From positions 1 through 64,000 of the forward strand of contig CAMJRX010000001.1 of NCBI GenBank assembly GCA_946408355.1: a stretch of DNA of 64,000 nt, in the 5' to 3' direction. The stretch's first letter is position 1; every line of letters begins with the position of its first letter. The DNA is from an uncultured Selenomonadales bacterium. Its GTDB lineage: Bacteria; Bacillota; Negativicutes; Selenomonadales; Selenomonadaceae. The notes below the pieces were generated by a model that saw nothing but the letters and a program-made list of their open reading frames with translations, was not told the origin of the DNA and searched no databases. Below are positions 21,148 through 31,258 of the stretch, one piece after another. Both the position numbers and the translations under genes were made by a program.

Positions 21148-21376
21148 TTTTAACTGTGTGTAGGATTTCATTGGCGAAGACTCGCGGGTTCATTTCGAGC
21201 CTCCGTTTGACCTGCTTAAAATTTGGGGAAAATCTTAAGCAAAATTTTTCTCTAAACTGTGTGTAGGTTTTTGCAATGAGCCTCGCGGGTTCGTTTCAAG
21301 CCCCATTGCTGACGTACCGCAGGATAAGGGCACCGCTAAAATTTGGGGATAATCTTAAGCGGAATTCTTATCCTGT
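21148..21376 (-). ncRNA. Candidate structured non-coding RNA or 5' leader built from two tandem ~100-nt copies
   Basis: Two related units about 102 bp apart share (minus strand) CUUAAGAUU(A/U)UCCCCAAAUUUUA, GAA(A)YGAACCCGCGAG and CCUACACACAG. Each has a GCUUAA/UUAAGC-type stem, and the first-transcribed unit has an outer CAGGATAAG/CTTATCCTG stem. An intrinsic terminator follows. Confidence 0.65.
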
Positions 21377-21981
21377 AAAAGTTACATAATCGGGAAAACA
21401 TTCCCAACCGCCGAGCTTTTTGACGACAATTCGCGTCATTTGCCCGAAACCCGCCTGTGCGGTTATTGTCGTCGGAAATAACATTTACGTTTTTACTTGC
21501 CGACGCGCCTGCCGTGCCACATTTGCCGACAGAGTCCGCGAATTTGTCGCCACCTTTCTAAGTTCCAAAAATAATTTTCAACATTTGTTGCAGTCCAGTT
21601 GACCGCCGTGTTTAACGACGCCGCTTTAAAACTTCGAAAAAAAGAAACGAAACCGGCTGATCAAGCCTTAACGGATTCACTTAATTTTTCCGAATGGTTC
21701 AAAATTCTGGGCGTCGAAATATTTTAACTCCACATTAGCAGAGATTATATATAGTCAGCGAACTCAAACTTTGAGTTCTTTAACGAACGAGTGATCAATT
21801 CGTCGTTTTTCAAAGAGCAAAGGCGATACTGCCATAAGCTATGATGATTTTATAACTAAATTCCCTTTTGTGTCAATAGTTTTAAAAAGGAGTCAAGGGT
21901 CAATGGTAAATTCTTTTGCTGCCCTTATGTTTAAGCGAAATTTTGACTTTTTGTGTAATATTTTTTGTAATGCTACAGTTT

Positions 21982-22932
21982 TTATTGTAAAGCCTTAGCA
22001 AGTGTCAAAGTATTTGCTAACATTCTGTCGACGTAATCAAGTAAATTTTCCGGCTTAGCCTCGCCCGTGACAATCGGGTCTAAGGTAAAAATTTGTGCGC
22101 CGGTTTCGCGTACTATTGTCTCTGCCGCTTTCGGCGAATATTGCGGCTCCGTGAAAATTATTTTGACAGGCAGAGAATTTATTTTTTCTATCGTCTCTGC
22201 AAGCTCCTGCGGCGTCGGATCGGTACCTGGTTCGCGTTCAATGACTGCCGCTATTTTTAAACCGAATTCCGCTGCAAAATACGGGAACGCTTCGTGGAAC
22301 GTCACAATTTCTTTATTCGGCAACATAGTCAGCGAAATGTGTATTTCATCGCGCAAAGTTGTCAGCTCGTCGACATAGTCTAGCGTGTATCGTTTATACT
22401 TATCAGCGCGTTCAGGGTCAAGTTCGCAAAGCTTAGACGAAATATTTTTCACCTGCTGAATCGCGTATGTTATGCTCAACCATACATGCGGATTTGGTAC
22501 GCCGTCCTCTATAATCGGGATAATTTCCGGCGAATCGCTCGCGTTTATAATTTTTAAATTGGGTTGCGTCTCAATTACTTTATCTAAAAAACTTTCCATG
22601 CCCAGCCCGTTCACGACAAAAATATCTGCCGTCTCCAAAGTTTTCATGTCTTCGGGCGTAAGTTGGTAATCGTGTAGGCAACCAGTTTGCGGCGGCGTTA
22701 AGTTCACGACTTCGACGCCTTCAACGCCACGTGTAATATTTATAGTTTCAAGATATATCGGATAAAACGACGTGACAATTTTTAATTTGCCGTCGTCTTT
22801 TTTCTCGGAAGCGCAACCGCCTGTAAGCACCGTAAGCATTATAAAAATAAATATCACAAAGCCGCTGACACCCATAAACGCGACAAGGAGTTGAAAATGT
22901 TCTTTGAACGTTTGAAAATATTTTTTTGACAT
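21982..22932 (-). CDS. Metal (zinc/manganese-type) ABC transporter substrate-binding protein, cluster A-I (ZnuA-like)
   Basis: KLKIVTSFYPIYLETINITRG..., NPHVWLSITYA, VTFHEAFPYFAAEFGL, IIFTEPQYSPKAAETIVRETGA motifs. Confidence 0.88.
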   Translation of the reverse strand: MSKKYFQTFKEHFQLLVAFMGVSGFVIFIFIMLTVLTGGCASEKKDDGKLKIVTSFYPIYLETINITRGVEGVEVVNLTPPQTGCLHDYQLTPEDMKTLETADIFVVNGLGMESFLDKVIETQPNLKIINASDSPEIIPIIEDGVPNPHVWLSITYAIQQVKNISSKLCELDPERADKYKRYTLDYVDELTTLRDEIHISLTMLPNKEIVTFHEAFPYFAAEFGLKIAAVIEREPGTDPTPQELAETIEKINSLPVKIIFTEPQYSPKAAETIVRETGAQIFTLDPIVTGEAKPENLLDYVDRMLANTLTLAKALQ

Positions 22933-22935
22933 GGC

Positions 22936-24108
22936 TTAACCTCGATATTCTGCCGCCAATTTTTTAAACAACGACAGGGAACGTTCAATCGTCTCCGTTT
23001 TTATACAGTAAGCGGCGCGGAAATATCCTGGTGCTCCGAAATCTGCGCCAGGCACGAGGAGCAAATCGTATTTTTTAGCTCGTTCGCAAAATGCATAGTC
23101 GTCCGTTTCCAACGCCTTAGGAAACAGATAAAACGCGCCTTGAGGCTTGACGCACTCGAAACCCGCCGCTATCAGTCCGTCATATAAAAGTTTGCCGTTG
23201 CGTTCATAGGGCATAATTTCGACAGCTTTACCCGCGCACTTTGCAACGACTAACTGCCACAAACTCGGCGCGTTTACGTGAGTTAAAACTCTTGCCGCAC
23301 CTGCGACCGCTCCGAAAATTTTATCAAAGTCGGCAACTTCATCAGGCACGACGATATAACCAATGCGCTCACCGGGCAGGGAAAAACTTTTGCTGTAGGA
23401 GTAGCAAACCAGCGTATTTTTATAATAATCAGTGACCCATGGGACCTCGACGCCATAAGCCAATTCGCGATAGGGTTCGTCGCAAATCAAGAAAATTTCC
23501 TGCCCATAATCTTTAAGAATATCAGTCAGTTGCTTTATCGTTTCAGCAGAATAAACTGCACCGCTCGGATTGTTCGGAGAATTTATTATAACTGCCTTCG
23601 TTTTGGGCGATAAAAGTTTTTTGAAGTCGTCGAAATCAATCTGCCAATCTCCAGGACGTGGCTTGACAACTTTAAGTTTCGCGCCGACTGATTCGACGAA
23701 AACTTTATATTCGGGGAAGTAAGGCGCAAAAGTTATGAACTCGTCGCCAGGTTCGGCAAGGGCTTTGAAACAAATTGTAATTGCCGCCGCCGCGCCGCTA
23801 GTAATAAAAATATTTTTCCCCGAAAAATTCGTGCCGAATCGCTCGTTGATACTTTTTGCTAGCGTATCGCGAACATTCGGGTTGCCGGGCGCGACCGTGT
23901 AACCGTGAACAGCAGAAGGCTCATAGGTTTTTAAAATCTCAATTGCCGCATCGCGCACAAAATCCGGCGTCGGCACATTCGGATTGCCTAAGCTGAAGTC
24001 GAAAATATTTTCATCTCCGACCTCAGCCGCCCGCTTGCGCCCGAATTCAAATATAGTGCGGATTGTCGATTTCTTCGTTCCCAATTCATACATTTTTGCT
24101 GATACCAT
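22936..24108 (-). CDS. Pyridoxal-phosphate-dependent aminotransferase (class I/II)
   Basis: SPNNPSGAVYS, SYSKSFSLPGERIGY PLP-lysine motif; RBS GGAGTGG. Confidence 0.93.
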   Translation of the reverse strand: MVSAKMYELGTKKSTIRTIFEFGRKRAAEVGDENIFDFSLGNPNVPTPDFVRDAAIEILKTYEPSAVHGYTVAPGNPNVRDTLAKSINERFGTNFSGKNIFITSGAAAAITICFKALAEPGDEFITFAPYFPEYKVFVESVGAKLKVVKPRPGDWQIDFDDFKKLLSPKTKAVIINSPNNPSGAVYSAETIKQLTDILKDYGQEIFLICDEPYRELAYGVEVPWVTDYYKNTLVCYSYSKSFSLPGERIGYIVVPDEVADFDKIFGAVAGAARVLTHVNAPSLWQLVVAKCAGKAVEIMPYERNGKLLYDGLIAAGFECVKPQGAFYLFPKALETDDYAFCERAKKYDLLLVPGADFGAPGYFRAAYCIKTETIERSLSLFKKLAAEYRG

Positions 24109-24299
24109 TAAAACCACTCCTTATTTATGCCTGTAAAAAACTTTTATAGAACTTTTCCTTGTATAAGGCGGCTAATAATTAACCCGTTGCGAGGGTAAAA
24201 ATAAAAGAAACAATCGGCAATTAATGTCGAAGTTTCAATAAGAATACATCATAGCTCATTTATCCTTTGACGATTTCAATTAACTTTTTATACACACAG

Positions 24300-24341
24300 A
24301 TTCTTAGAGACCCTCGAACGTATCCGAGAGTCTCTAAGAAT
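24300..24341. terminator. Long perfect-arm hairpin (bidirectional terminator or regulatory inverted repeat)
   Basis: ATTCTTAGAGAC ... GTCTCTAAGAAT arms plus inner CTCG/CGAG. Confidence 0.7.
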
Positions 24342-24363
24342 TTATCTAAGTCTTAATACTCAA

Positions 24364-25521
24364 TCACACGTTGACGCCATAATTCCTGCCGAGAGCCGCC
24401 AAACCGCCGCTCCAGCCTGCGCCGATTGCATTAAATTTCCATTCTCCCTTGTTGCGATAAATTTCACCGACAACAACAGCAGTTTCGACGGAAAAATCTT
24501 CGCCCAAATCGTAACGAATAATTTCTTTGCCGTTGGTATCGTCGACGACGCGAATATAAGCGTTGGAAACCTGCCCGAAAGTTTGCCGGCGGGATTCGGC
24601 GTCGTAAATCGTTACGGTGAAGTCAATTTTCTCGACATTAGCAGGAACTTTGGTGAGGTCGACTTTAATTTCCTCGTCATCGCCCTCGCCCTCGCCGGTG
24701 AGATTGTCGCCCATGTGCTCAACCGAGCCGCTTTTATGCTTGAGGTTGTTGTAGAAAACAAAATCTTCGTCGGAATTAACTTTACCGTTAGCACCGAGCA
24801 AAAAAGCCGCCGCGTCAAGGTCGAAATCGTGCCCACCGTCATATTTGTTGACGTCCCAGCCGAGACCGATTAAAAGTTTCTTCAAACTCGGATTGCCTTT
24901 CGTCAAATCAACTTTTTGACCCTTTTGCAAACTAATAGCCATAGATGATCCTCTCCTCTTTTTATTCTTGGTATTTGGCGGAAGTTTTTCCTGCGAACTG
25001 GCGGTGGAAAAATTTCCGTTTCTTTTTATGTTTACAAGACTTGAGCCTCCGACATTGCTTTGAACTCTTTCACTCAATATATCTCGCAACTTGTTGACTT
25101 TTTCGTCGTCAAGCTTTTCGCAAAGAAGCAACATTGTATCGAGTGCTCGCGTCGTATAACGTTCGTCAAAATTTTTCCAATGAGTGTGCGCCCATTCGTT
25201 GCGAACATTCTTCAATTCCCTGACCCAATCCAAATATTTTCTCGGTTGTTTCTTGCCGAAAATTTTTCGCCAATGAATTTCTATCAAAAGCAAACAACGA
25301 TGTATGTCAAGCGATTCGACAAGCTCCGCGTAGTCTCCGCCCGGTGGCAAATCTGTCTTCTGATACTCGCGCAGAACATTCAAAACGCCTTCAGTCCACC
25401 AACTGTCTTTGCCGTAATTGTCGAAAAGCTCTTTGGCAACATAGGGTGCCAATATTTCCCGCAAAGTCACATTCATTGCCCTGCCGACAAGTTCATGATT
25501 CGACCAATAATCAACGTCCAT
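24364..25521 (-). CDS. HEPN (Swt1-like) - TerD domain protein; internal start at about 24942 for TerD alone is plausible
   Basis: N-terminus [22 protein letters not shown]...[37 protein letters not shown] (HEPN RxxxxH-like RNEWAH). C-terminus [49 protein letters not shown] (TerD). Confidence 0.85.
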   Translation of the reverse strand: MDVDYWSNHELVGRAMNVTLREILAPYVAKELFDNYGKDSWWTEGVLNVLREYQKTDLPPGGDYAELVESLDIHRCLLLIEIHWRKIFGKKQPRKYLDWVRELKNVRNEWAHTHWKNFDERYTTRALDTMLLLCEKLDDEKVNKLRDILSERVQSNVGGSSLVNIKRNGNFSTASSQEKLPPNTKNKKRRGSSMAISLQKGQKVDLTKGNPSLKKLLIGLGWDVNKYDGGHDFDLDAAAFLLGANGKVNSDEDFVFYNNLKHKSGSVEHMGDNLTGEGEGDDEEIKVDLTKVPANVEKIDFTVTIYDAESRRQTFGQVSNAYIRVVDDTNGKEIIRYDLGEDFSVETAVVVGEIYRNKGEWKFNAIGAGWSGGLAALGRNYGVNV

Positions 25522-25524
25522 GAT

Positions 25525-26754
25525 TTAATCCTTTCTGCCGACAGTCCAACGCAGACCCCAATCGAAAGCCCTATCCATTTGTTCGGAGTCATCAAAAAAT
25601 TCGACAATTTTTTCAACGCTGAAAGTTCCTCCGACATTTTCAAGCAACGCAATGGCGCAAGTATGTTTTTTTGAGCCGTATTCGTCCATTTTTACGATTA
25701 ATTCGGGGCTTCCGGGACAATTTACGGTAACAATGCCTTTAGCCTCTTCCCAGTTTGCCGCTCCCTCGTAAATAAAAGTATAAATTAAAATTCTGCGGAT
25801 CTTATCGGTGAATTTTCCATTAACGCGAATAGTTTCGCCCGAGGCAATGGCTCCGGTGCGGTCGTCGCCGTCGAGCGCGATATAAGGCGGATAATCGAGT
25901 CTTCCGAAATGATTTCCGAGAGCTTGAATAGCACCTATATTGCCATCTTTAAGTTCAAAGAGGCACGCGAGATCTAAATCAATACCTTTGCTGGTAAATC
26001 TGCTAAAAAATCCGGAACTTTTTTGTTGAGGTTGGCTCCAGTTGAGATTAATGACGATTTCGCCGAGTTGGGAGCCTTTTTTTACGAGATTAACCTTTTG
26101 CCCCTTGCGAAGTTCGACTTTTTTAGGTTGAGGAGGTTCTTCGCGTCTTGGCGGCGGCGGAATTTTAATTTTTTCGCGTCGAGTATTAATTTTGGTACGT
26201 TCTGTATTAATTTTAGGCTTTTCTGGTTCGATTTGTGGCGGCGGAGGCGAATCTTTGACTTCGATACCGAAATTATTACAAAGAGCGGCTAAACCTCCGC
26301 TAAAACCTGCGCCGGTTGCGTTAAATTTCCACGAGCCTTTATAACGATAGATTTCACCGAGAACAATAGCGGTCTCAACGGTAAAATTTTCGAGTGGAAA
26401 GGTTGCAATTTCGCCGCGAGTACCGAAAATTTTTAAAATCGCGCCGCGAATCATGCTAAAATTTTGTTTACGATTATCAGCGTCGTAAATTGTGGCAGTC
26501 AGAGCAATTCTTTCGACGTGACGGGGAATTCTAGACAAATCAACGTCAATAGAGTCGTCATCGTTATGATTTACGGCTCCGGAAACGTGTTTAGGGTTGC
26601 CATAGAAGACAAAATCGTCGTCATCAGCAACTTTTCCGTTCGATTGCGTTAAAAATGCCGCCATATCAATGTCGAGAGCTGAATCGGGGCGTTGAAACTT
26701 GATTGTCAAGAAATTTTCGTTGAGTGGGACCTTTTGCCCCTTGCCAAGTTGCAT
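25525..26754 (-). CDS. Two-domain TerD / TerA-like protein with proline-rich charged linker
   Basis: First half MQLGKGQKVPL...ALDIDMAAFL...GEIYRYKGSWKFNATGAGFSGGLAAL; second half VELRKGQKVNLVKKG...GIDLDLACLFEL...VTVNCPGSPELIVKMDE; GGGAGG before ATG. Confidence 0.88.
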   Translation of the reverse strand: MQLGKGQKVPLNENFLTIKFQRPDSALDIDMAAFLTQSNGKVADDDDFVFYGNPKHVSGAVNHNDDDSIDVDLSRIPRHVERIALTATIYDADNRKQNFSMIRGAILKIFGTRGEIATFPLENFTVETAIVLGEIYRYKGSWKFNATGAGFSGGLAALCNNFGIEVKDSPPPPQIEPEKPKINTERTKINTRREKIKIPPPPRREEPPQPKKVELRKGQKVNLVKKGSQLGEIVINLNWSQPQQKSSGFFSRFTSKGIDLDLACLFELKDGNIGAIQALGNHFGRLDYPPYIALDGDDRTGAIASGETIRVNGKFTDKIRRILIYTFIYEGAANWEEAKGIVTVNCPGSPELIVKMDEYGSKKHTCAIALLENVGGTFSVEKIVEFFDDSEQMDRAFDWGLRWTVGRKD

Positions 26755-26802
26755 TTTCTTACCTCCCAAAAGTTATCAAACATATTTTATCAAAAAAGTT
26801 GC

Positions 26803-27810
26803 TTATGTCAAAGGGCGCAATTCATTTCTGTAAAGATTATTCATTAGTAGCAGGTAAGATAGCAATGCAGGTTGGGAATTTTTTATTTTAGAGACTTCGC
26901 GCAGAAAAATTTCGTAAATTTGGGTTGAATCTAAAGAGTTAAGAGCTTCCGACATGTTATCTAGTTGCATTAGGGCGAAAAAATTTAATATTTGCAAGCG
27001 AACGACGGGATTTTTTTTAAAAAAGTCTAATGTGCTCATGAAATTATCTAAAAAATCGATTCCGGTTAAGAGCGGATTAATTCTGAACTGTATAATTTGT
27101 TCTGGAGAGCGTTTTTTTCTGTAATGGGAAGAATAATTGGTTCGCCAAACGTAAAGTGGGGTAGGAATACGCAAAATTTTTTTAGCGAGGCAAATAATTT
27201 CAAAAGTGTGGATAACATCATCGGCGATTGACATTTGCGGCAGAAAAATTTTGTTATCGACGAGAAAATTTCTTTTTAAAAGTTTAGCCCACGGTGCCCA
27301 ATAAAATTTATGGTTTAAAAATCGTTCAATGCGCACATTCAAGGCGTCGGATTCAAAAATTGGCGCGTCAACTAAGTCGACATCATGCCAAACAGAAGTT
27401 GTAAGCGATTTAGGGACAATTTCCTCATCGCAAGTAAAAAATTTTTCCATATATACGACATCAGCTTGATATTCTTCCGCGAAATTGTAAAGAGTTTCGA
27501 GCGCAGTATCAATAATCAAATCGTCGTTATCCACGAAGAAAATATATTTACCGACGGCGTATTTCAAACCGACATTGCGAGGAACGGCACCAGAGCCGGT
27601 ATTCCCCGGAAGAGAAATAATTTTCAGACGTCCGCCGAATTTTTCGAGATAATTTTCTGCAATGGCGGCGGAATTATCGGTTGAGCAGTCATCAACAACG
27701 ATAACTTCAAAATCCCGCAAAGTTTGAATTAAAATACTTTCTAAGCACACGCTCAAATATTTTTCGGCATTAAAAACGGGTACAATCACAGAAATTTTAA
27801 CGTTTTCCAT
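26803..27810 (-). CDS. Family 2 glycosyltransferase
   Basis: KISVIVPVFNAEKYLSVCLESILIQTLRDFEVIVVDDCSTDNSAAI. Confidence 0.93.
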   Translation of the reverse strand: MENVKISVIVPVFNAEKYLSVCLESILIQTLRDFEVIVVDDCSTDNSAAIAENYLEKFGGRLKIISLPGNTGSGAVPRNVGLKYAVGKYIFFVDNDDLIIDTALETLYNFAEEYQADVVYMEKFFTCDEEIVPKSLTTSVWHDVDLVDAPIFESDALNVRIERFLNHKFYWAPWAKLLKRNFLVDNKIFLPQMSIADDVIHTFEIICLAKKILRIPTPLYVWRTNYSSHYRKKRSPEQIIQFRINPLLTGIDFLDNFMSTLDFFKKNPVVRLQILNFFALMQLDNMSEALNSLDSTQIYEIFLREVSKIKNSQPALLSYLLLMNNLYRNELRPLT

Positions 27811-27867
27811 AAATCCTCCTTAAAATTTAGCTACACACTGTGAAATTTAATTTTGTTGATTAAAATT

Positions 27868-27897
27868 AGCCCTCTCCATAACGGAGGGGGCTTTTTT
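27868..27897. terminator. Hairpin between cobJ and the glycosyltransferase gene; the clear T-run follows on the + strand
   Basis: AGCCCTCTCC-ATAA-CGGAGGGGGCTTTTTT. Confidence 0.6.
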
Positions 27898-27909
27898 ATC
27901 CGTGTAGCG

Positions 27910-28647
27910 TTAAATTTGGTAGCCGCGTGGCGTTATCATAAAATTTTCCTTGATAAAAGTTTGAGAGTTGCCGATTATCACCAACGAGAACATGTTAACT
28001 TCCTCTTGAATAAAATTTTCCAGCGTCGAGATAATTTTAGATTGTCCGTTGCGTCCCGCGTTCGTCACAATGCCGACGGGCGTATTTTTTTCGCGGAACT
28101 CAAGCAAAATCTGTTGAACTTCGGCGAGTTGACTGACGCGGCGTTTACTTTTTGGATTATATAGAGCGATGACAAAATCGCCCTCCGCCGCAGAGCTCAC
28201 GCGCCTCTTGATAAGCTCCCACGGCGTCATTAAATCACTTAAACTTATAATTGCAAAATCATTCATGAGAGGCGCACCTAAAATCGCCGCCGCCGCATTG
28301 ACAGCCGAAACGCCCGCGATAATTTCAAACTGCGGACGATTTTTTTCGGGCAAGTCCAAAATCATTTCTAAGACAAGCCCCGCCATACCGTAAACACCCG
28401 CGTCGCCACTCGATACAACTGCCACGTTGCGCCCCGCTAAAGTTTCATCAATGGCAAGTTTGCAACGTTCGACTTCCTGCATCATAGCGCGACCAATAAT
28501 TTTTTTCTCGCCGATAATTTTTTCAATGAGTTTTATGTAAGTGTTATAACCTGCGACGACTTGAGAAGATTCAATCGCCTGACGAGCTTTTGGCGTCATT
28601 TCATTCAAGCCGCCCGGACCTATCCCGACGACAGAAATTTTACTCAT
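27910..28647 (-). CDS. cobJ: Precorrin-3B C17-methyltransferase
   Basis: KISVVGIGPGGLNEMTPKARQAIESSQVVAGYNTYI; SSGDAGVYGMAGL; ALYNPKSKRR. Confidence 0.92.
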   Translation of the reverse strand: MSKISVVGIGPGGLNEMTPKARQAIESSQVVAGYNTYIKLIEKIIGEKKIIGRAMMQEVERCKLAIDETLAGRNVAVVSSGDAGVYGMAGLVLEMILDLPEKNRPQFEIIAGVSAVNAAAAILGAPLMNDFAIISLSDLMTPWELIKRRVSSAAEGDFVIALYNPKSKRRVSQLAEVQQILLEFREKNTPVGIVTNAGRNGQSKIISTLENFIQEEVNMFSLVIIGNSQTFIKENFMITPRGYQI

Positions 28648-29397
28648 TTAATCGCTAACCACCTTCCTAGCCCCGACAAATCGCGCCTTCCAATATTCAT
28701 TGTCGAGACTGTCGATATTGACGCCCTTGCTTGACGACGCATGAAGAAATTTTCCGTCGCCAATGTAAATACCGCAATGTGAAACGCCTGCCGTATAAGT
28801 CGTAAAGAAAACCAAATCGCCAACCGTCAACTGATTGCGCTTTGCTGATTTGCCTAAGTTATATTGCTCGTCGGCTAAACGCGGAATTGTAACTCCGTGC
28901 ATTTTGAAGACGTATTGCACTAAACCCGAACAATCAAAGCCAGAAGTCGTCGTGCCGCCGAATACGTAGGGAATTCCCATAAGCGTTTGCGCCGTTGCAA
29001 CAATCTGCTTGCCTTGTGTACTCGTAATAAAACTTCGTCCGTAAGGTGCAAGTGTCGTCGATTTAGTAGTATCAACGTCTGCGGCAGTAACTTTGATTTC
29101 TGGAAGGCGGCGTCCCTTTTTTTCTTTAGCCTTCCGAAGAGCGCGCCACGTGACATTTGTTACTATGCCCGTAACGCTGATTTTGTGGTCGTGTTGAAAG
29201 GCGGCAACTGCCCGCTCAGTTTCCTTACCGTAAACCCCGTCAAGCTCGGTTATGTCGTAGCCTATCAGATAAAGTTTTTTCTGCAAGGTCAAAACGTCGT
29301 CACCACGAGAATTACGCGATAAAGTTGGCGAGGCAAAAGCCGTATTGCTCAACAAAGTTATTATTGCGGCGGCGGTTATTGCAACTTTAAAATTCAT
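28648..29397 (-). CDS. Peptidoglycan-binding domain + NlpC/P60 endopeptidase, secreted
   Basis: Signal peptide; PG_binding_1 region DVLTLQKKLYLIGYDITELDGVYGKETERAVAAFQ; GFDCSGLVQYVFKMHG ... GVSHCGIYIGDGKFLHASSSKG. Confidence 0.93.
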   Translation of the reverse strand: MNFKVAITAAAIITLLSNTAFASPTLSRNSRGDDVLTLQKKLYLIGYDITELDGVYGKETERAVAAFQHDHKISVTGIVTNVTWRALRKAKEKKGRRLPEIKVTAADVDTTKSTTLAPYGRSFITSTQGKQIVATAQTLMGIPYVFGGTTTSGFDCSGLVQYVFKMHGVTIPRLADEQYNLGKSAKRNQLTVGDLVFFTTYTAGVSHCGIYIGDGKFLHASSSKGVNIDSLDNEYWKARFVGARKVVSD

Positions 29398-29428
29398 CGC
29401 ATCAACCTCCAAAAGTTATTCAACCAGT

Positions 29429-30475
29429 TTAAACAAACTTAAATGAAAACTTTCGGCGTGGCTTTAAGTAGCCCATTAAAAAAATTTCCTCGTTCAAAAT
29501 GTGCGCCGCGATATTAACTCGCCCGTCGGCAGGCAACACATCTTGAATTATTTGCACTTCGCCCGCGTACCGACCGAAGTTTTCATTGTCAATCGTCACG
29601 TCACCAAAACCGCGCTCAATGGCAGGTTCTTCCGCAGGAATTGTGCCGCCAAGTTCTTTAAGATATTGTCGACCCTCAATCGCCCGAATCACGGACTTTG
29701 CAACGTCTGCGCGGCGAGTGAATTTTCTGCTTAAAATTTCTGCCGTGTTTAAATCATTGCTTAAAAGTTGAGCGCGAAAAATAATTTCGTCGTCGACAAT
29801 CGCCGACACAGCTTGGAGTTCCTCTTGAGTTGGTGCGCCGTCGCCAATTATTATAAAGTCCACTCCTAAAGTTGCCAAAAATCTCGCTGATAAATCCGTC
29901 GTGAAATTCCTGCAGTCTTCAAGAGTGGGCAATCCTTCGCGCAATGGGAGCCGTCGTTTACCGTCCTTACTTGGCACGAACGCCCCAACTTCAATTCCGA
30001 AATCGTGGAGAATTTGATTTTGATTGTCGAAAAAATAAGTATCAAGTCCCGTCCACGGGTGCGGATAAAAATTATGGAGCGCGGCGATATTATCAAAATT
30101 GGCTTTGAGTTCGAGCAGGTCATCTAAAAATTTTTCTGTAACAGTTGACGCATTGAGCTGAATTTTTCTGCTGTGACTAATTTCAGCAATTTGTTCAGCC
30201 GTAAAGCCGTCGTCAAGCCTTAAAGTTATACCTTCAATGTCGTATTGCGAAAAATTTTCTGCGTTCACGTCGAGGATAATTTCAAAGCCATAAGTTACAG
30301 CGGTCGTCATAATGTCCGTTAACTCGTCGAAAAAAGTTTCGGCGTTTGCGGCTTCGGGAATCTGCGCGGAAGTAAACAGGCGTTTAAATCCCAAATCTGC
30401 CGCCGACTTAATAAGCGAAAGATTTTCCGCGTTATCGTAGTCAAGCCCCGCATAAATCGATATTCCGTTTTGCAT
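29429..30475 (-). CDS. mupG: DUF871/MupG-type 6-phospho-N-acetylmuramidase
   Basis: Whole-protein pattern ISIYAGLDYDNAENLSLIKSAADLGFKRLFTSAQIPE...; sits next to murQ. Confidence 0.82.
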   Translation of the reverse strand: MQNGISIYAGLDYDNAENLSLIKSAADLGFKRLFTSAQIPEAANAETFFDELTDIMTTAVTYGFEIILDVNAENFSQYDIEGITLRLDDGFTAEQIAEISHSRKIQLNASTVTEKFLDDLLELKANFDNIAALHNFYPHPWTGLDTYFFDNQNQILHDFGIEVGAFVPSKDGKRRLPLREGLPTLEDCRNFTTDLSARFLATLGVDFIIIGDGAPTQEELQAVSAIVDDEIIFRAQLLSNDLNTAEILSRKFTRRADVAKSVIRAIEGRQYLKELGGTIPAEEPAIERGFGDVTIDNENFGRYAGEVQIIQDVLPADGRVNIAAHILNEEIFLMGYLKPRRKFSFKFV

Positions 30476-30498
30476 AGCAAAATCTCCTTTGGCAATTA

Positions 30499-31248
30499 TC
30501 AGCTGTCAGTTATCAGTTTATTGATTCGTTTAATTCTGTCACGAAGTTTATCGTTGGTTGCCTGAACGCAAACCATTAAATTGCCGCGCACTTTACCGAT
30601 TTTAATCATGGCGGCAGTCGTCAACATGTTAAGTACCATTTTAGTAGCAGTGCCGGCTTTCATGCGCGTTGAGCCGGTCAAAGCCTCTGCGCCCGTCACG
30701 GGAGTTATAGCAATGTCGACGACTTTAGCAAGCGCGGAATTTTCAACGCACGAAATGCCAACGGTTATCGCACCGATTTTTTTTGCGAAGTCAACGCCGC
30801 CTAAAACGTAAGGTGTACGCCCCGACGCTGTGATACCAACTAAAATATCCGCCGCGCAGAAATTTTTATCCGTCAAGTCTTTAGCGGCTAAGTTTAAATT
30901 ATCTTCCGCGCCCTCGACAGCTTTAATCAACGCGCCCGCGCCGCCAGCAATTAATCCTTGAACCATTTCCGGATTAACGCCAAAAGTTGGCGGACATTCC
31001 GAAGCGTCCAAAACTCCAAGCCGCCCCGACGTTCCTGCGCCGATATAAAACAATCTTCCGCCGCGTGAAAAACTTTCTGCAATCGCGTCGACAGCTTTAG
31101 CAACTTCAGGTAAAACTTTCTCAACAGCTGTCGCAACTTTTTTATCTTCGTCGTTAATTAACTTAACCATTTCAAGCGTCGTGCACTCGTCAATATGCGC
31201 CGTCGCAGGATTTATTTTCTCCGTAGTCAGTTCAGAAAAATTTTCCAT
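30499..31248 (-). CDS. murQ: N-acetylmuramic acid 6-phosphate etherase
   Basis: [40 protein letters not shown]. Somewhat short, ending near the usual SIS end. Confidence 0.92.
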   Translation of the reverse strand: MENFSELTTEKINPATAHIDECTTLEMVKLINDEDKKVATAVEKVLPEVAKAVDAIAESFSRGGRLFYIGAGTSGRLGVLDASECPPTFGVNPEMVQGLIAGGAGALIKAVEGAEDNLNLAAKDLTDKNFCAADILVGITASGRTPYVLGGVDFAKKIGAITVGISCVENSALAKVVDIAITPVTGAEALTGSTRMKAGTATKMVLNMLTTAAMIKIGKVRGNLMVCVQATNDKLRDRIKRINKLITDS

Positions 31249-31258
31249 AGTGTTTACC

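Noticed and set aside
21420-21602. 60-aa + strand ORF downstream of the tandem RNA
   Set aside because: No ribosome-binding site, no recognisable family, and the region looks like intergenic or relic sequence.
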